Positions 33,473-41,341 of a DNA stretch of 64,000 nt are shown one piece after another. Position numbers and translations under genes: made by a program. Source of the DNA: RGIG4097 sp937885645 (lineage in GTDB: Bacteria; Bacillota; Clostridia; Christensenellales; CAG-917); contig CALABJ010000017.1 in the NCBI GenBank assembly GCA_937885645.1, positions 1-64,000 on the forward strand. Reading direction: 5' to 3'. Position 1 is the first letter of the stretch. Each line of letters begins with the position of its first letter. The notes beneath the pieces were generated by a model. It saw only the letters and a list, made by a program, of their open reading frames with translations. It was not told where the DNA came from and did not search any database.

Positions 33473-34464
33473 ATTCCCCTCGCAAGCACAAGGCTCACCA
33501 CTCCACCTATCAAAGTGAGGGCAAAATAGACGATGCCAATGCGAGTTTCGCTCATACCTTTCATTTCAAGATGGTGATGAAACGGCGACATCAAAAACAC
33601 TCTCTTCTTTGTCAGTTTATAGTGAAGCACTTGTATAATAACTGATATGCTTGACCACACAAACATTATGCCTGCGCTGACTATAAATATGGTATTTTTG
33701 CTCATTACAGCAACGCTTGCAACGGTTGCTCCGAGGGCAAGTGACCCAGTGTCACCCATAAACACCTTTGCAGGAGAGGAGTTGAACACCAAATATCCCA
33801 AAAGTCCACCCACCATTGTCACTGATATGGCAGACAATGAAAACAGCTGTTTTGAGTATTCTACGTCGGTGTTTTCCACCTCAAAAAACTCTATGGTTAG
33901 TATGATTGAAAACACTATAAAATACCCCACCGAGGTCATCCCTGCAAGGCCGTCAAGACCATCCGTCAAATTGACGGAATTTGTGGTCGCAATATATACA
34001 ATTATGACAAAAGGTATAATCCCCCACTTGAAATCAATCTCACCATAATATGGAATATTCACCCCTGTGCCTATATATCCTGAGGCAAAAACAAAATATG
34101 CCGCAATGGCACTGAGCCCAAATTGAGCAATGATTTTTTGATATGCTTTGAGCCCTAAATTCCTGCCAAGTTTCACCTTGATGAAATCATCAAGAAAACC
34201 CACAAGCCCAAAGCCTATGGTCAAACTCATTGCAACAAGTGAAAATGCAGTGAATTCAATGAGGCACACTATGACAAATGGAATAATAAATATTATTCCA
34301 CCCATAGTGGGCGTGCCCGCTTTTGCCTCGTGTTGTACCACGTATTCAAGGATGTTTTGCCCTGTTTTCAGTCGTTTCAGCCCTTTTATGATAAGGGGCG
34401 CAACGGCAACCGCCACCACAAAAGCGCCAATGAAATACAAAGCAAGTTTCAGTGAGGGAGTCAT
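33469..34464 (-). CDS. mraY: Phospho-MurNAc-pentapeptide transferase
   Basis: 331-aa membrane enzyme with about ten helices that makes lipid I. KAGTPTMGGIIF, the NSVNLTDGLDGLAGM block with the catalytic Asp residues and VFMGDTGSLALG, then MSPFHHHLEMKG are diagnostic. The ATG at 34464 overlaps the murE stop; a longer frame exists but lies within murE. Confidence 0.96.
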   Translation of the reverse strand: MTPSLKLALYFIGAFVVAVAVAPLIIKGLKRLKTGQNILEYVVQHEAKAGTPTMGGIIFIIPFVIVCLIEFTAFSLVAMSLTIGFGLVGFLDDFIKVKLGRNLGLKAYQKIIAQFGLSAIAAYFVFASGYIGTGVNIPYYGEIDFKWGIIPFVIIVYIATTNSVNLTDGLDGLAGMTSVGYFIVFSIILTIEFFEVENTDVEYSKQLFSLSAISVTMVGGLLGYLVFNSSPAKVFMGDTGSLALGATVASVAVMSKNTIFIVSAGIMFVWSSISVIIQVLHYKLTKKRVFLMSPFHHHLEMKGMSETRIGIVYFALTLIGGVVSLVLARGI

Positions 34465-35903
34465 CTTGCTTGCCCCCACCTTCTTGCCACGTCAAAATCA
34501 CTGTATGGGATTCTCTTCCCCTTGACTTCAAGATATTCCTCGTTGCCCTTGCCTGCAATGACAACTGTGTCTCCCTCTACCATTTCACTTATTGCGTGGA
34601 TGATTGCTTCAGTGCGGTCAAGGATACACTTGTAGTTGCGCCCTGCAAATCCCACTTCTATGTCACGAAGGATATTCTCCGCATTTTCTCCTCGGGGATT
34701 ATCCGTTGTCACCACAACGTAGTCGCTGTAGTTTTCGGCAATTTCACCCATAAGAGCCCGCTTTGCTTTATCTCTTTCACCCCCACAACCGAAAACTGTG
34801 ATAAGCCGTGACTTTGTGATTGTCCGCGCTGTGGACAAAAGTTGTTGAAGTCCGTCGGGCGTGTGGGCATAATCTATGATTATGGTTCCTTTTTCTGCCC
34901 GTAAAACACTGAATCTCCCCTTGACGTTTTTCACTTTCTTCACCGCTCTTGCCAGCGCTTCTCCGTGGACACCTAGTTCGGCACATACGGTGAGAGATGC
35001 AAGGAGATTGTACACGTTGAATTCCCCATACAAAGATGACCGTATATCCACCAAATCGTCACAAAGGTTTGCAACAAATCGTATTCCGTCAATACCCTCA
35101 TACACGTCAATGGCAAATGCATCTGCCGGATTATTGAGTCCGTAAGTGACGACGTCCATATCACTCTTATCCAACATGGAGGCAAGTCTTTTCCCTGCAT
35201 TGTCATCTACGTTGACAACCGCTTTTTTCACGTATTTTGGACAAAAATATGATAGTTTTGTCTTTTCGTAGTCCTTGAAGGTGTGGAAAAAGTCCAAATG
35301 GTCCTGCGTCACGTTGGTGAGCACTGCAATATCTGCCACGATACCACACATTTTTTTGAGATATATGGCGTGAGCGCTGACCTCACTGACAACAACCTCA
35401 ACCCCTTTTGCTCTCATTTTGAAAAGCAATGAGTTCATTTCGTATGGGTCGGGTGTTGTCAACGTGTGAGCGACTTTTTCACCCAAGATATAATGCCCCT
35501 CCGTACCGATTAAACCCGTTTTGAATCCGCAATTTGTCAAAATTGAATTGATATAATGGGCGGTTGAAGTTTTGCCGTTTGTGCCCACAACTGCCACAAA
35601 TTTCATGCCCTCAAGAGGGTGTGCAAAATAGTTTGAAGAAATGATAGCGTAAGCCTCTCTTACGTCTTCAACTTGAACGTATTTTATATCCGTATTTTGA
35701 GGAGGAATTTCAGTGATTGCCACAAAATTTTTCTTGATTTCGTCAAGGTGTTTGTTGCCGTCATCGCGGACACCTTTCATACACAAGAAAAGGTCACCAT
35801 CATCAACTGATTTTGAGTGGATTTTTATATCTTTAACTTCAAAATTTTCATCTACGTTTGTGCTTAAAATCTTTAATCCGTCAAGTAAAGTTTTCAGTGT
35901 CAT
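34461..35903 (-). CDS. murE: UDP-MurNAc-tripeptide synthetase, meso-DAP type
   Basis: 480-aa Mur ligase. VVGTNGKTSTAHYI is the ATP site, VTQDHLDFFHTFKDYEKTKLSYF carries the carbamylated-Lys region, and VVTTDNPRGENAENIL contains the DNPR motif that selects meso-diaminopimelate. This fits lysA encoded nearby. GGAGG lies seven bases before the ATG at 35903. It has its own promoter with a palindrome over the -10, so murE-ftsZ may be partly independent of the upstream mraZ unit. murF does not follow it, unlike most clusters. Confidence 0.95.
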   Translation of the reverse strand: MTLKTLLDGLKILSTNVDENFEVKDIKIHSKSVDDGDLFLCMKGVRDDGNKHLDEIKKNFVAITEIPPQNTDIKYVQVEDVREAYAIISSNYFAHPLEGMKFVAVVGTNGKTSTAHYINSILTNCGFKTGLIGTEGHYILGEKVAHTLTTPDPYEMNSLLFKMRAKGVEVVVSEVSAHAIYLKKMCGIVADIAVLTNVTQDHLDFFHTFKDYEKTKLSYFCPKYVKKAVVNVDDNAGKRLASMLDKSDMDVVTYGLNNPADAFAIDVYEGIDGIRFVANLCDDLVDIRSSLYGEFNVYNLLASLTVCAELGVHGEALARAVKKVKNVKGRFSVLRAEKGTIIIDYAHTPDGLQQLLSTARTITKSRLITVFGCGGERDKAKRALMGEIAENYSDYVVVTTDNPRGENAENILRDIEVGFAGRNYKCILDRTEAIIHAISEMVEGDTVVIAGKGNEEYLEVKGKRIPYSDFDVARRWGQAR

Positions 35904-35925
35904 ATTTTGCCTCCAACCAGTTTTG

Positions 35926-35961
35926 TACACTTATTTTAATAAGTGTATTTACGCTGGTCAA
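35926..35961 (-). promoter_or_regulatory. Internal promoter with palindromic operator upstream of murE
   Basis: On the minus strand TTGACC (35956-35961), a 17-base spacer and TAAAAT (35933-35938). A perfect 9-bp inverted repeat (35926-35934 with 39-47) covers the -10 box. It may be a repressor site or a short RNA hairpin; its 3' side is not T-rich, so it is not a normal terminator. Confidence 0.6.
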
Positions 35962-36000
35962 TAGGACCGCAAAACTAGTCACCAACCGAAAATATTTGCA

Positions 36001-37797
36001 CTATTCAACCAAATCTATATAGTCCTCAACGTTGTCAGGATTGAAACTGCTTTCAACGTCAAAATCATTGGATTTTGGCAAACTAAACAGGTCAAAAACA
36101 CTGCGGAAAATATCGCCCACAAGAGGTGCTGCCACAAGTGAGCCGTAGTAAACGTATCCCTTGGGCTCGTCAACGATCATAAGCACTCCATAAGGCGCGC
36201 CTGCTTCCAGTGAAAAGCCAAGGAAAGACGAGATATATTTCCCTTGTGCAATTCCGCCGTTTTCATACTTTTGTGCAGTGCCTGTCTTCCCTGCAATGTT
36301 ATATCCATTGACACCTGCACCTTTTCCACTGCCGTGAGACACAACCCTTGACAGCAATTCACGCATAGTAGCCGAGGTATCACCGCTGACAACCGTATTT
36401 TTTTCTTCGATTACAAAAACATCATCTATCTTGTTGCCTTTTTCATCGGTAAATCCTTTTACAAGATGAGGCGTCACTGTCTTTCCGCCATTTACCACCG
36501 CCGAGCAAGCGGTCATCATACCAATGGGAGTCACTGCAACCGCTTGACCAAATCCTATGCGGGCAAGGTCAACAGTCTTTACAAGGTCTTGGGATATGAA
36601 TATCCCACTTGTTTCACCAGTCATATCAACACCAGTCTTTGCACGCAATCCAAAATTTTTGAGATAGGTGTAAAACTTGTCAGTGCCCATAGCAAGTGCG
36701 CTGTCCATAAACACACAGTTGCAACTGCTCTCCACTCCCTCTCCAAAATCTATTGAGCCGTGACCTTTTGTCTTCCAACAACGAATCCTTTTGCCGTCAA
36801 CAATACGAAATCCCGGGCAATAAAACCTTTTCGCAGTATTCATAGCCCCTGTATCAAGAGCCGCTGCGGCAGTCAAAATTTTGAAAGTTGACCCCGGCTC
36901 ATACACCGAAGACACAAGCATACTTTTTGAAGATGAAAACAATTTTTCAAGATCATCTCTTGGCACGTTGTTTAGATCAAAAGACGGATATTCCGCAAGG
37001 GATATAATTTCACCATTTGTATAGTCCATCACAAGACAAGCCACTGCCTTCGGGTCGTATAAAGCAACCGCCTTTTCAACTGCACCTTCAACAATTTCTT
37101 GCACCCTGCTATCAAGCGTAGTGGTCAAATTCAGTCCGCTGATAGATGGTAAATAATAGTTTTCACCGCCTTCGATTTCTCTGCCGACTAGGTCGGTTTC
37201 AGTCAAAATATATCCGTTTATTCCTGTGAGATACTTGTCATAATAGGCTTCAAGCCCAGTTTGTCCATTTCCGTCTGCACCAGTGAAACCAAGCACTTGC
37301 GTCATAAAATCGCCGTATGGATAATAGCGGAAGTTATCCTCAGAATAATACAACCCATCAAACCCCATATCAAACAAAGCGGACATTTGCTCCTTGGTCA
37401 CTTTTGTTGCGACAGTCACCTCAGAAACTTTCTTTGATATTTTTTCAAGGACTTTGTCCTTGTCATAGCCAAAAACCTCCGCAAGACACTGGGCTAGACC
37501 TTCTTTATCGGTTGCGGAGTTTGGGCGGACGTACAAGTTGTATCGTGTGGCAGTGCCTGCAAGCACAACTCCATTTCGGTCGAGAATTTGACCTCTAGGC
37601 GCATCGTTTGGCAAGTCTCTTGTCCATTGGTCAAGAGCTTTCACTTGAAGGCTTTTCCCCTCAACAAGCATAACGTGTATGAGTTTTGCAAAAATTAAAG
37701 TAAACAAAAAAACTGCCAGCAATATTGAAGCAAGCAGTCTTTTCTTTGGAAGATATGATTGAGTACTTTTATTTGATGTAGAAGTTGAACGCGCCAT
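36001..37797 (-). CDS. ftsI: Division penicillin-binding protein (FtsI/SpoVD type)
   Basis: 598-aa class B transpeptidase. A single N-terminal membrane helix (about 22-44) is followed by the dimerisation domain and a transpeptidase domain with EPGSTFKIL (S-x-x-K, about 303), SCNCVF (S-x-N, about 360) and KTGTAQ (about 505). There is no C-terminal PASTA domain, which separates it from Bacillus SpoVD and PBP2b. It starts 29 bases inside the preceding gene and has no clear Shine-Dalgarno site. Confidence 0.92.
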   Translation of the reverse strand: MARSTSTSNKSTQSYLPKKRLLASILLAVFLFTLIFAKLIHVMLVEGKSLQVKALDQWTRDLPNDAPRGQILDRNGVVLAGTATRYNLYVRPNSATDKEGLAQCLAEVFGYDKDKVLEKISKKVSEVTVATKVTKEQMSALFDMGFDGLYYSEDNFRYYPYGDFMTQVLGFTGADGNGQTGLEAYYDKYLTGINGYILTETDLVGREIEGGENYYLPSISGLNLTTTLDSRVQEIVEGAVEKAVALYDPKAVACLVMDYTNGEIISLAEYPSFDLNNVPRDDLEKLFSSSKSMLVSSVYEPGSTFKILTAAAALDTGAMNTAKRFYCPGFRIVDGKRIRCWKTKGHGSIDFGEGVESSCNCVFMDSALAMGTDKFYTYLKNFGLRAKTGVDMTGETSGIFISQDLVKTVDLARIGFGQAVAVTPIGMMTACSAVVNGGKTVTPHLVKGFTDEKGNKIDDVFVIEEKNTVVSGDTSATMRELLSRVVSHGSGKGAGVNGYNIAGKTGTAQKYENGGIAQGKYISSFLGFSLEAGAPYGVLMIVDEPKGYVYYGSLVAAPLVGDIFRSVFDLFSLPKSNDFDVESSFNPDNVEDYIDLVE

Positions 37798-38530
37798 GGT
37801 TATAGTTTATTTCAGGCACGTCCACAATATTACTTGTGTTTGCGTCCGCGGACACCACACCCGAGATGGAGGAGGAAGGTGTGGTGGCGGAACCGCTATT
37901 GAGGTCGCCTGCGTTGACGATAATCAACACAGCAACGAGTATGATCACTGCAACGTACACGCCAAGAAGAATCTTGCCCTTTGTGGTGAGGCGTGCTTTC
38001 TTTTGGGTGTCGTTCTTTTGCTTTGTCTTGACATGGGTGAACTCACTTGTTCTTTGAACTTCTTTTTCAGTCTTTTGAACAGGACGTGCCACTGCTCCAG
38101 TTGAAGACAATCTGTCATAGAGTTCTCTGTCAGAAGGTCTTTCCTTGTCTTGACGTGCGTATTCATAAAGTGTATTCACACTTTCTTCAACTTGGACAGG
38201 TTCAGCATAAACAGGTCTTTCGATGGTTTGAACCGCTTGTGCTTCTCTGCGTGCGCGGAGTGCGTCAAAATTATAGTCGATGTTTTGATATTCACTTTGC
38301 ATAGGACGTGCATAAGGACGAGTGGCTTCATACTCTCTCATGAATTCAACACTACGTGCACCGTTTGATTGAGGTGCGGGAGTGTATCCATTGTATGAAA
38401 CGCGCTCTTCATTTTGATAAGCACGGTTTCTTCTTGTGAAATCATCATATGACGGAAAACGATCCATAGGTTCAGCATCGTTTCTTGTCCTGGTGTTCAT
38501 GCCAAGCAATTCATCAAGTGTGATAGCCAT
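37769..38530 (-). CDS. Bitopic protein at the ftsL position of the division cluster
   Basis: 253-aa protein. A long polar, Arg/Gln/Tyr-rich N-terminal region (1-185) is followed by one membrane helix (187-206) and a short Ser/Thr-rich external tail ending near FNFYIK. FtsL normally lies between rsmH and ftsI and is a small protein with a short cytosolic tail and an external coiled coil. Here the polarity is reversed: most of the protein is cytosolic and there is no coiled coil after the helix. It may replace FtsL or be a lineage-specific divisome scaffold. AGGAG precedes the ATG. Confidence 0.8.
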   Translation of the reverse strand: MAITLDELLGMNTRTRNDAEPMDRFPSYDDFTRRNRAYQNEERVSYNGYTPAPQSNGARSVEFMREYEATRPYARPMQSEYQNIDYNFDALRARREAQAVQTIERPVYAEPVQVEESVNTLYEYARQDKERPSDRELYDRLSSTGAVARPVQKTEKEVQRTSEFTHVKTKQKNDTQKKARLTTKGKILLGVYVAVIILVAVLIIVNAGDLNSGSATTPSSSISGVVSADANTSNIVDVPEINYNHGAFNFYIK

Positions 38531-38542
38531 AATTTTCTCCTT

Positions 38543-39478
38543 CTATACTCTTTCGACTATACGCAGTTTTGCACTTTCTGCACGTGAATTTCTGTTGAGT
38601 TCTTCTTGTGATGCTACAATGGGCTTTTTGTTGACCAGCTCCACTTCTTTCACCTTGCCACATACACACACAGGGAAATCAGGTGGGCACGTACAAGACA
38701 GAGCCATATCTTTAAATGCTGTTTTGACAATTCTGTCTTCAAGGGAGTGGAAGGTGATAACCGCCATTCTACCGCCCTTTTTCAGTCGTCTTGCCATATT
38801 TGTCACTGTGTCGCCAAGACCGGTAAGTTCATTGTTGACACAAATGCGAATTGCTTGGAAAGTTCTTTTTGCAGGGTGTCCGTATTTCCATCTTGTTTTT
38901 GCAGGATAGCAACCTTCCACAAGTTTTGCCAGTTGCAGTGTGGTTGAGATTGTCTCTTTATCTCTCACTGCGGCAATTCTTTCTGCAATGCGGGGTGCCA
39001 ACTTCTCTTCGCCATACTCATAGAGTATCTTTGTCAGTTGACTCACCGTGAACTCGTTGACCACGTTGAATGCTGTAAGGAATTGACTTTGATCCATTCT
39101 CATATCAAGGGGTGCGTCCTTCATATAACTGAATCCGCGTTCTGCGTTGTCAAGTTGATATGAGCTGACACCAAGGTCAAGGAGTATGCCGTCCACTTCA
39201 TCAATGCCCAGTTCGTCAAGAACGGTACAGCAATTTTTGAAGTCGTCGTGCACGTATGTTATTTTTGACGCGTGTGCGTGAAGCTTTGCACCTGCCGCCA
39301 TCAATGCATCTGCGTCACGGTCGATTGCAATGAGTCTTCCCTTTTCACCAAGTCTTTTGACGATTTCAAGTGAATGACCACCGCCTCCGAGAGTTCCGTC
39401 AACGTATATGCCGTCTTCTTTAATTTTCAGTCCGTCGATGCACTCATCCAGCAATACGGAAACGTGAGAAAATTCCAT
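38543..39478 (-). CDS. rsmH: 16S rRNA (cytosine-1402-N4)-methyltransferase RsmH
   Basis: 311-aa SAM-dependent methyltransferase (MraW). HVSVLLDECIDGL, DGTLGGGGHS (SAM loop), LLDLGVSSYQLD and the C-terminal FHSLEDRIVK motif are diagnostic. It is second in the cluster, two bases after mraZ, as in nearly all Firmicutes. Confidence 0.96.
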   Translation of the reverse strand: MEFSHVSVLLDECIDGLKIKEDGIYVDGTLGGGGHSLEIVKRLGEKGRLIAIDRDADALMAAGAKLHAHASKITYVHDDFKNCCTVLDELGIDEVDGILLDLGVSSYQLDNAERGFSYMKDAPLDMRMDQSQFLTAFNVVNEFTVSQLTKILYEYGEEKLAPRIAERIAAVRDKETISTTLQLAKLVEGCYPAKTRWKYGHPAKRTFQAIRICVNNELTGLGDTVTNMARRLKKGGRMAVITFHSLEDRIVKTAFKDMALSCTCPPDFPVCVCGKVKEVELVNKKPIVASQEELNRNSRAESAKLRIVERV

Positions 39479-39479
39479 T

Positions 39480-39941
39480 TTACACTCCGTGCTTTTTCAG
39501 ATTATCAAGGACCTTGTCAAGATTTGCCTTGTTGAGGATGCTATATCTTTCGTCCCAAACTTCTGCGGACCAAACTTCGAGATAAGTTCCCTTGCCTACG
39601 AAGACCATATCTTTGTCAATTGATGCGCAAGAACAAAGTTCCTTTGAAAGTCTTACACGACCTTGAGGATCTTCGGTCAGCTTGTCTGCTGCACCTAAGA
39701 TTGTGGTGGCTGCATCAATCTTTTCATCTCCGCCATAAAGTTCGTCAGTGTCAAGTTTTTCAAGGACCTTTTCGAACTTTTCGTAAGGGATGATATAAAG
39801 GCAACAATGGTTTCCGTCCACTTTTCTGCCCGGAAGAATATAAGAAGTGCCGCCCAGTGCCTCACGGAACTTGGCAGGTATTCTCATTCTATCTTTTTCG
39901 TCAAGTTGATGACGAACGTTGCCGAGCATAAAATCGAGCAT
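39480..39941 (-). CDS. mraZ: Transcriptional regulator MraZ
   Basis: 153-aa protein with two AbrB-like/MraZ repeats (GNVRHQLDEKDRMRIPAKFRE and DPQGRVRLSKEL). MraZ binds repeats upstream of its own operon and controls division genes. The start at 39941 fits the AGGGTGG site; an ATG four codons later matches the core family start. A consensus SigA promoter lies just upstream. I did not find the expected TGGGN repeats with confidence. Confidence 0.94.
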   Translation of the reverse strand: MLDFMLGNVRHQLDEKDRMRIPAKFREALGGTSYILPGRKVDGNHCCLYIIPYEKFEKVLEKLDTDELYGGDEKIDAATTILGAADKLTEDPQGRVRLSKELCSCASIDKDMVFVGKGTYLEVWSAEVWDERYSILNKANLDKVLDNLKKHGV

Positions 39942-39970
39942 AAACCACCCTACTTTCTTTATTCGAGCAT

Positions 39971-39999
39971 AGTATAACACACGCGATGACCACTGTCAA
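39971..39999 (-). promoter_or_regulatory. SigA promoter of the mraZ division cluster
   Basis: On the minus strand TTGACA (39994-39999), a 17-base spacer and TATACT (39971-39976), about 30 bases upstream of mraZ. This is one of the best housekeeping promoters in the window. Confidence 0.9.
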
Positions 40000-40137
40000 C
40001 CACTTTTTTTACTGAATTTCCCACTTTTTTTTAGTTAACTTGTCAACTATATGCAAAAATGCAATTTTCTCTGCCTTTTGCACCAAATTTGAGCAAATTA
40101 TTTACACCAAAAAACGGCTCTTATTCGCCCTTCTCTC

Positions 40138-40165
40138 ACCAAAAACAAACCGCTCGCATATTGTA
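40138..40165 (+). promoter_or_regulatory. SigK-type promoter of the Cys-rich coat-like gene
   Basis: ACC (40138-40140), a 16-base spacer and CATATTGTA (40157-40165) match the late mother-cell consensus AC-N16-CATANNNTA. The AGGAGG site and ATG follow at the proper distance. No SigA-type -35 is present. The remaining intergenic DNA at 40000-40137 shows nothing else I can support. Confidence 0.6.
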
Positions 40166-40192
40166 TAGCGACAACAAATAGGAGGTAAAAAG

Positions 40193-40834
40193 ATGTCTTT
40201 TTGCAACAACAATGGCGCTGATAGATGCCCAGGGAATATCAGCGGAAACCCAATCAATGGACTGAGTGAAAAGGTTTGTATTCAAGCACGAAAAGTGTTT
40301 GATGCTTGCATGACTCAATCCACCCTAGAATCAACCACCGTCACACTGACAAATCTAACCCCCGCAGACCCTGCTCTGCCTTTGACTTTTGTCAGCGGTC
40401 AATCAACCACTAGTGTAGGCACGGTCACCGCCCTCACAGTCACTCCCTTGTCTGACAGACAAGGATTGTCAAGAGTTCAAGCCACAATCTCAATCCCCGT
40501 AGTCATCAACTACACCGATGCAAACGGCGTTGCAGGCAGTGGCACAGGCACCATAACCTATCAACAAGACGTGGTGATGTGTGTCCCCACAGGAAGTGTA
40601 TTCCCTGTTGAACTTGCAGCAAGAGTTAATATGGCAAGCCCCAATGGTGTGTACATAAGCGATAGCACCTTCTCAATCACCGCCTGCACAACCGTAGTTC
40701 TCAAAGTGGAAGCAGACGTCGAACTTCTCATACCCTCATACGGCTACTGCCGTATCCCAGAATGCACACCATTTTCACAAGAGGTGTGTCAAGGAGTGTT
40801 TGACTTGCCGCTCTTCCCCACTTGCAACCAGTAA
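40193..40834 (+). CDS. Cys-rich protein, probable spore coat or crust component
   Basis: 213-aa protein with ten cysteines, at the two ends and in the middle (for example EKVCIQARKVFDACMTQ near residue 26 and a Cys-rich final 30 residues). Between them lies a Thr/Val/Ser-rich beta-like region (45-190). There is no signal peptide or membrane helix. I do not recognise a named family. The AGGAGG site is strong, and the SigK-type promoter plus Cys-rich, non-secreted composition suggest a structural coat protein made in the mother cell. It is monocistronic between the division cluster and an XRE regulator. Confidence 0.75.
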   Translation: MSFCNNNGADRCPGNISGNPINGLSEKVCIQARKVFDACMTQSTLESTTVTLTNLTPADPALPLTFVSGQSTTSVGTVTALTVTPLSDRQGLSRVQATISIPVVINYTDANGVAGSGTGTITYQQDVVMCVPTGSVFPVELAARVNMASPNGVYISDSTFSITACTTVVLKVEADVELLIPSYGYCRIPECTPFSQEVCQGVFDLPLFPTCNQ

Positions 40835-40845
40835 AGTCAAAACAA

Positions 40846-40878
40846 AAAAAGGACGGCAAAACCGTCCTTTTAATTTTT
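40846..40878. terminator. Bidirectional terminator between the coat-like gene and the XRE gene
   Basis: A 9-bp stem (40848-40856 with 40862-40870) has A residues on the left and T residues on the right, so it can end both the plus-strand coat-like gene and the convergent XRE gene. Confidence 0.85.
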
Positions 40879-40897
40879 CAATTTTCTACATTTTTCG

Positions 40898-41107
40898 CTA
40901 TTCTAACCCTACCAAATAATCAATTGATACGTCAAAATACTTTGCAAGCGCAATAAGATACGACATCGTAGGCTCACGCTTTTCGTTTTCCCACAAACTT
41001 ATTATACCCTTGCTTACACCAAGGTCTAGCGCAAGTTTAACCTGCCCTATTCCAGCGCCTTCACGCAATGCTCTTAAATTTTTTCCAAATGTGTTTTTGT
41101 TTTCCAT
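40898..41107 (-). CDS. XRE-family helix-turn-helix regulator
   Basis: 69-aa single-domain repressor of the Cro/CI type: FGKNLRALREGAGIGQVKLALDLGVSKGIISLWENEKREPT is the helix-turn-helix, and YFDVSIDYLVGLE is the common C-terminal end. It is divergent from a short plus-strand transcription unit (41176-41264). Two matching 14-bp palindromes lie between them, so it probably controls itself and the small RNA. No effector domain is present. Confidence 0.9.
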   Translation of the reverse strand: MENKNTFGKNLRALREGAGIGQVKLALDLGVSKGIISLWENEKREPTMSYLIALAKYFDVSIDYLVGLE

Positions 41108-41118
41108 ATTCGTATTTT

Positions 41119-41132
41119 CTCACAAAAGTAAG
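41119..41132. promoter_or_regulatory. XRE-type operator O1
   Basis: CTCAC-N4-GTAAG, a near-perfect 14-bp palindrome and the partner of 41148-41161. It lies within the probable promoter region of the XRE gene. Confidence 0.65.
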
Positions 41133-41140
41133 AAAATATC

Positions 41141-41169
41141 TTGACTTCTTACTATTGTAAGATTATAAT
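41141..41169 (+). promoter_or_regulatory. SigA promoter of the small RNA
   Basis: TTGACT (41141-41146), a 17-base spacer and TATAAT (41164-41169). The predicted start is near 41176. The spacer contains operator O2, so a bound XRE protein would block polymerase. Confidence 0.85.
41148..41161. promoter_or_regulatory. XRE-type operator O2
   Basis: CTTAC-TATT-GTAAG, a perfect 14-bp palindrome inside the spacer of the small-RNA promoter. Its centre is 29 bases from that of O1, close to three helical turns, which favours cooperative binding on one DNA face. Confidence 0.75.
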
Positions 41170-41175
41170 TTAATC

Positions 41176-41264
41176 AACGAGATTGAAAACTCGCTAGCAA
41201 TGAAAACACCTCCCCGTTTTTATTGCAAAAAAAAGGACGGCTTTTAGCCGTTCTTTTCATTTTT
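41176..41264 (+). ncRNA. Probable ~89-nt small regulatory RNA with a C-rich loop
   Basis: A short unit with its own promoter and terminator and no convincing gene. Predicted folds: a 4-bp stem (41178-41181 with 41190-41193); an 11-bp stem with one G-U (41197-41207 with 41216-41226) that exposes the eight-base loop ACCUCCCC; and a terminator stem. The loop is complementary to Shine-Dalgarno sequences such as GGAGGU, as in C-rich-loop sRNAs of Firmicutes. A 15-codon ATG frame at 41200 lies inside the hairpin and lacks a ribosome-binding site. Confidence 0.65.
41231..41264 (+). terminator. Intrinsic terminator of the small RNA
   Basis: An 11-bp stem (41231-41241 with 41247-41257) with one G-U pair on the plus strand, then CATTTTTG. 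The minus strand would have an A-C mismatch there, so it is oriented rightward. Confidence 0.75.
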
Positions 41265-41306
41265 GAAAACAATTTTCAATATATCCGCTATTTTTTACGT
41301 TTACAT

Positions 41307-41335
41307 TTGAAATCCAGCAGGTTTTGTGATACACT
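41307..41335 (+). promoter_or_regulatory. SigA promoter six bases before the phosphoesterase ATG
   Basis: TTGAAA (41307-41312), a 17-base spacer and TACACT (41330-41335). The ATG at 41342 follows after exactly six bases, so the transcript may be leaderless. Confidence 0.65.
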
Positions 41336-41341
41336 ATGTGT

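Noticed and set aside
41200..41247. 15-codon ATG reading frame within the small RNA
   Set aside because: It lies inside the 11-bp hairpin and terminator, lacks a ribosome-binding site, and its codons are explained by the stem sequences.
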